From contig JBFSVS010000003.1 of the NCBI GenBank assembly GCA_041263285.1, forward strand, positions 23,725 to 87,724: DNA of 64,000 bases, written 5' to 3'. Below, piece by piece: positions 60,880-64,000 of the stretch. The translations under genes and the position numbers were made by a program. The stretch comes from Acidiparvus fluvialis. Its GTDB lineage: Bacteria; Acidobacteriota; Holophagae; Holophagales; Holophagaceae. Positions within the stretch are counted from its first letter, which is position 1, and every line of letters starts with the position of its first letter. Below the pieces are notes generated by a model. That model worked only from the letters and a program-made list of their open reading frames with translations. It made no database searches and was not told the origin of the DNA.

Positions 60880-62421
60880 TTACTCGTACTCAATTGTGGC
60901 GGGGGGCTTTGAGGTAATGTCAAAAGAAACACGATTAATACCCTTAACCTCATTGACTATACGTTGGGCAACTTTTTCCAAGAGATCGTAGGGTAATCGG
61001 GTCCAATCAGCGGTCATAAAATCTTCGCTGGTTACTGCCCTAAGGGTGCACATGTATTCATAGGTCCGCTCATCTCCCATAATGCCTACGGTTCTGACCG
61101 GGAGCAATACGACAAAAGCCTGATCACTCCGCTCGTACCAACCCGAGGCTATCAATTCATGGATAAAGATGGCATCCGCTTCTTGAAGAATTCGAACCTT
61201 CTCCCTGTCCACAGAGCCGGGGATACGGACTGCAAGGCCAGGTCCGGGAAAGGGGTGCCTAGCCACCATGAGCGGGGGTAAGCCAAGGGTTCGACCGACG
61301 GCTCGAACTTCATCTTTGAAGAGCTCCCTCAGGGGTTCCACAATCTTAAGGTTTAACCGCTCAGGAAGTCCTCCCACATTATGGTGAGATTTAACCAATA
61401 CGGCTCCGCCAACACCCTGACTTTCTATGACATCTGGGTAGGTAGTTCCTTGGGCTAAAAAAGTAGCATTTAACTTTTTGGCTTCACGCTCAAAGACCTC
61501 AATGAAAATAGCGCCAATTTTTTTTCGTTTTAGTTCGGGGTCACTCACTCCCGATAACCCTTCTAAGAATTCATTCGCAGCATCAATCCAATGGATTTGA
61601 AGATCAAAAGGTTTGAAACTTTCCTGAACTTGGATACGCTCGTTTAATCGTAAAAGGCCCGTGTCAATAAACATACAGTGCAATTGCGAACCAATAGCAC
61701 GATGAAGTAAGAGGGCTGCTACGCTCGAATCGACTCCACCGCTTAGGCCTAAGATCGCTTTATTTTTACCGACTTCGGATTGTATTTGATGAATCTTTTC
61801 TTCAATGAAGTTTTGAGGACTCCAATCACAGTGCATTCCAGAGAAGTTACAAAAGTTTTTTAATATGCTTAGTCCGAACTCAGTTTGCGTGACCTCAGGA
61901 TGAAACTGGATGGCAAATATTTTTTTACTTAGGGATTCCATTGCTGCAACAGGTACAGAGGTCGTTTGACCAACCACCCGAAAGATATCTCCGATTGATT
62001 CAACATGATCACCATGACTCATCCAGACCTGCTGAGGAGTTTGAAGTCCTTGGAATAACACGGAATCATTCACCAGTAAATTAATTGAGGCCTTGCCGTA
62101 TTCTCGAGCACTTGAACGATGAACATTGCCTCCAAATTGCTTAGCAATAAGTTGCTGCCCATAGCAAATACCCAAGATTGGAACTCCTGCATTTAGAATT
62201 TTCGAGTCAAGGGTCGGAGCTCCCTTATCAAAGACAGAACTAGGTCCCCCACTGAGAATGATTCCCTTGAGATCCTGTCCCTTGATTTCTTCATAGGACG
62301 TGGACGAGTTGTAGACAAGGCCAAAGGCTCCCACTTCCCGAAGTCGCCTCGCAATAAGGCGCGTGTATTGACTTCCAAAATCAATAATGGCAATACGTTC
62401 GTGGTGGAGACTTTCAGACAT
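60880..62421 (-). CDS. guaA: GMP synthase (glutamine-hydrolysing)
   Basis: Makes GMP from XMP. Class I amidotransferase domain (1-~190) with AIIDFGSQYTRLIARRLRE, GICYGQQL (catalytic cysteine) and FHPEVTQTE. ATP-pyrophosphatase domain with LSGGVDSSVAALLLHRA (SGGVDS). C-terminal dimerisation domain ending SFDITSKPPATIEYE. The ATG at 62421 gives MSESLHHERIAIIDFGSQY; an ATG at 62436 is also in frame and would overlap the glyS stop. Neither has a clear ribosome site. Confidence 0.97.
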   Translation of the reverse strand: MSESLHHERIAIIDFGSQYTRLIARRLREVGAFGLVYNSSTSYEEIKGQDLKGIILSGGPSSVFDKGAPTLDSKILNAGVPILGICYGQQLIAKQFGGNVHRSSAREYGKASINLLVNDSVLFQGLQTPQQVWMSHGDHVESIGDIFRVVGQTTSVPVAAMESLSKKIFAIQFHPEVTQTEFGLSILKNFCNFSGMHCDWSPQNFIEEKIHQIQSEVGKNKAILGLSGGVDSSVAALLLHRAIGSQLHCMFIDTGLLRLNERIQVQESFKPFDLQIHWIDAANEFLEGLSGVSDPELKRKKIGAIFIEVFEREAKKLNATFLAQGTTYPDVIESQGVGGAVLVKSHHNVGGLPERLNLKIVEPLRELFKDEVRAVGRTLGLPPLMVARHPFPGPGLAVRIPGSVDREKVRILQEADAIFIHELIASGWYERSDQAFVVLLPVRTVGIMGDERTYEYMCTLRAVTSEDFMTADWTRLPYDLLEKVAQRIVNEVKGINRVSFDITSKPPATIEYE

Positions 62422-62429
62422 ATTTAAGA

Positions 62430-64000
62430 TTACCATTTCGAGAAATCAGCTATGTAATTGAATTGAGACTTCAAGGTCACAAGAAGTTGTAATCGCTGAT
62501 TTCGGATCTTAAGATTGTCATCTAAAACCATTACTTCGTTAAAAAAGTCTTCGAGAGGTTGGGCTAATTCACAAAGGGCTAAACAAAACGAATCAAGCTC
62601 ATTGCGATGCATCAAAGTTTCAATAGCTCGGATCTTTTCAATAAGTTTTTTTTCTGACGCCGCAATTAAAAGGTCCACCGAGGGCGTTCCTTCGACGGCT
62701 TGGCCAACCAAAATATTATTAATACGTTTAGCATTCTCGATCAGTAAAGTGAAATCAGTTTGATTCATTGCCTTCTGAAGAGCGCTGCATCGCAAGAGGA
62801 GTTGTAAATGATCATGCCAAGGGGCTGCCATGACTGCTCGAATTAGTTGAATATCGAAGTTTTCTTGGGACATAGAAAATGCAATGCGCTCTTCCCAAAA
62901 GACCCTGAGATCTTCTTCAATTCGATTAGGTTCTTGGACGGGGAACTGTTTAGAAAAAATAGTGAGAGATTGCCGAATCGCCTCGCGGGGCGAAAGAGCA
63001 ATATTGTGGTGTCTTAAAATACGAACGAGACCTAGGCCTGCTCGTCGAAGACCAAGAGGATCTTTGGAGCCTGTAGGAATTTGTCCTACCGAGTATGCAG
63101 CCACTAGGGTGTCGAGTTTGTCCACGACAGCAAGAAGGGCGCCGAGGGGGGTTAAAGGGAGCGGTGCGTCCGCGGAAATTGGGGCATAGTGCTCGTCGAT
63201 AGCGTTGCTTATAAGGTCAGATACCCCCTCTCGGCGAAGATACTCAGCCCCAACTTTGCCCTGCAATTCTGGAAACTCGCCCACCATCTGGGTCGTGAGG
63301 TCTAATTTCGATAGAGATGCTGCTGATCGGGATAGAGAACTATCCAGATGGAAAGTAGGTGCGAAGTATTCTGACAGCAGAACGAGGCGTTCGGTTTTTT
63401 GCAGATAGTTTCCCGCACCGCGAATAAAGGTCAGTTGCGCAAGGTTCGATCGCTTATCTTCAAGGGTGGTTTTGGTGTCTTCGCTAAAAAAGAATTGAGC
63501 ATCAAAGAGTCGGGCGTTTAGAACCCATTCATTCCCCTTGGTGATGGTGTCTCGAGCCTTTATATTTTGTGATAAATCACGATTGGCCACGGAGAGAAAA
63601 TAGGGTAGCAATTTTCCGTCCGCACCCTGAACACAAAAGGATTTTTGGTGCTCGCGCAAGGAGCAGGCAAGGATTGATGAAGGTAGGTTGAGAAATTCAG
63701 GGGGGAACTTTCCTAGAACAACGGAAGGATATTCGACGATTTCAGAAACTCCACGCAACAGGACTTCATCGGGCACGAGAGATCCATGGATCGAAGAAGC
63801 CGCATCGGAAAGATCCTTTCGAAGGCGGTGCTGCCGAACTTGGCAGGAAACGATAACCTGATGATCAGCGAGGCGAGATTCATACTCACTTGGTTGAGAA
63901 ATTTTGATTTCTCCCTTGGCCAGCCGGTGGCCCAAGGTTGATGAAGAACTTTGTACTCCGTCAATTTCGAATGGAATTACGCTTGAGCCCAAAAGGCATA
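62430..64000 (-). CDS. glyS: Glycyl-tRNA synthetase beta subunit (partial, N-terminus beyond window)
   Basis: The C-terminal ~520 residues of GlyS; the minus-strand frame is still open at position 64000, so the first ~170 residues lie outside. STLGHRLAKGEIKISQPSEY, SLREHQKSFCVQG (the REHQK/D-type motif), NEWVLNARLFDAQFFFSEDTK, LTTQMVGEFPELQG and GSKDPLGLRRAGLGLVRIL are characteristic of the beta subunit of tetrameric bacterial GlyRS. glyQ would be expected upstream, outside the window. It leads the run into guaA. Confidence 0.96.
   Translation of the reverse strand, partial: CLLGSSVIPFEIDGVQSSSSTLGHRLAKGEIKISQPSEYESRLADHQVIVSCQVRQHRLRKDLSDAASSIHGSLVPDEVLLRGVSEIVEYPSVVLGKFPPEFLNLPSSILACSLREHQKSFCVQGADGKLLPYFLSVANRDLSQNIKARDTITKGNEWVLNARLFDAQFFFSEDTKTTLEDKRSNLAQLTFIRGAGNYLQKTERLVLLSEYFAPTFHLDSSLSRSAASLSKLDLTTQMVGEFPELQGKVGAEYLRREGVSDLISNAIDEHYAPISADAPLPLTPLGALLAVVDKLDTLVAAYSVGQIPTGSKDPLGLRRAGLGLVRILRHHNIALSPREAIRQSLTIFSKQFPVQEPNRIEEDLRVFWEERIAFSMSQENFDIQLIRAVMAAPWHDHLQLLLRCSALQKAMNQTDFTLLIENAKRINNILVGQAVEGTPSVDLLIAASEKKLIEKIRAIETLMHRNELDSFCLALCELAQPLEDFFNEVMVLDDNLKIRNQRLQLLVTLKSQFNYIADFSKW

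Noticed and set aside
1..64000. Search for defence systems, secondary-metabolite clusters, riboswitches and rRNA
   Set aside because: No nuclease/defence modules, NRPS/PKS, Thi-box or other riboswitch-like leader, or rRNA segment was recognised; thiL and thiD have too little upstream space for a TPP element.

Overview
The window is a gene-dense stretch of a Gram-negative bacterial chromosome. About 64 protein genes (two cut by the window edges) and two tRNA genes are supported. No gene-free stretch reaches 300 bases. I see no insertion sequence, prophage, CRISPR array or toxin/defence cluster. An outer envelope is indicated by TolB, Pal, YbgF and an ArnA-type UDP-sugar enzyme with an ArnT-like transferase. 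Bacillithiol genes (bshC, bshB1), a Fis-type HTH protein, and tilS-ftsH-folP-glmM-pdxJ in a row together suggest Acidobacteriota or a relative. That placement is inference and would need marker-gene phylogeny.

Layout. 1-7.4 kb (minus): cinA-plsY-gpsA-alcohol dehydrogenase-ArnA-like decarboxylase-ArnT-like transferase-yhhQ, so phospholipid synthesis next to envelope sugar modification. 7.4-9.5 kb: small genes (unknown protein, double-CDGSH protein, DinB-like protein, Fis-type protein, unknown protein), with a tandem DnaA-box pair upstream of the Fis-type gene. 9.5-17.3 kb (plus): bshC-bshB1-tilS-ftsH-folP-glmM-pdxJ, mostly with overlapping ends. 17.3-18.8 kb: xerC and a SOUL protein carrying an internal duplication. 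18.8-21.5 kb: acyl-CoA synthetase and a UbiA-type prenyltransferase. 21.5-22.4 kb: two paralogous genes for ~71-residue membrane proteins, each closed by its own terminator. 22.4-31.9 kb: ruvB, ispF, alkB-like, CCA-adding enzyme, GNAT, arfB, tRNA-Lys, then mltG-tlyA-FAD oxidoreductase-M50 protease-trpS. 31.9-49.6 kb: alternating short units (permease, secA, ndk, ferredoxin-yqeY-proS, thiL-recR, truA, thiD, dusB, DEAD-box helicase, PBP1A, nadK, rbfA-truB). 49.6-55 kb (plus): methyltransferase-pgk-tpiA-DAHP synthase-secG-tRNA-Leu-mutY. 55-64 kb (minus): glyS-guaA-M61 protease-rnhB-mutT-tolB-pal-ybgF.

Most proteins are housekeeping. The notable features lie in how the genes are packed and expressed. 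(1) A TAAACT (or TAnnnT) box sits exactly 6 nt before the ATG of several genes that lack a Shine-Dalgarno, which looks like a leaderless promoter class. (2) Four convergent gene pairs share a palindromic 4-base double stop (TTAA or CTAG). (3) The paralogous small membrane proteins have the strongest ribosome sites seen here, and one has a perfect palindrome in its promoter region. (4) A tandem DnaA-box pair lies beside an AT-rich tract. No clearly new multi-gene defence or biosynthetic system is visible. The small-protein pair and the leaderless-promoter pattern are the best leads.
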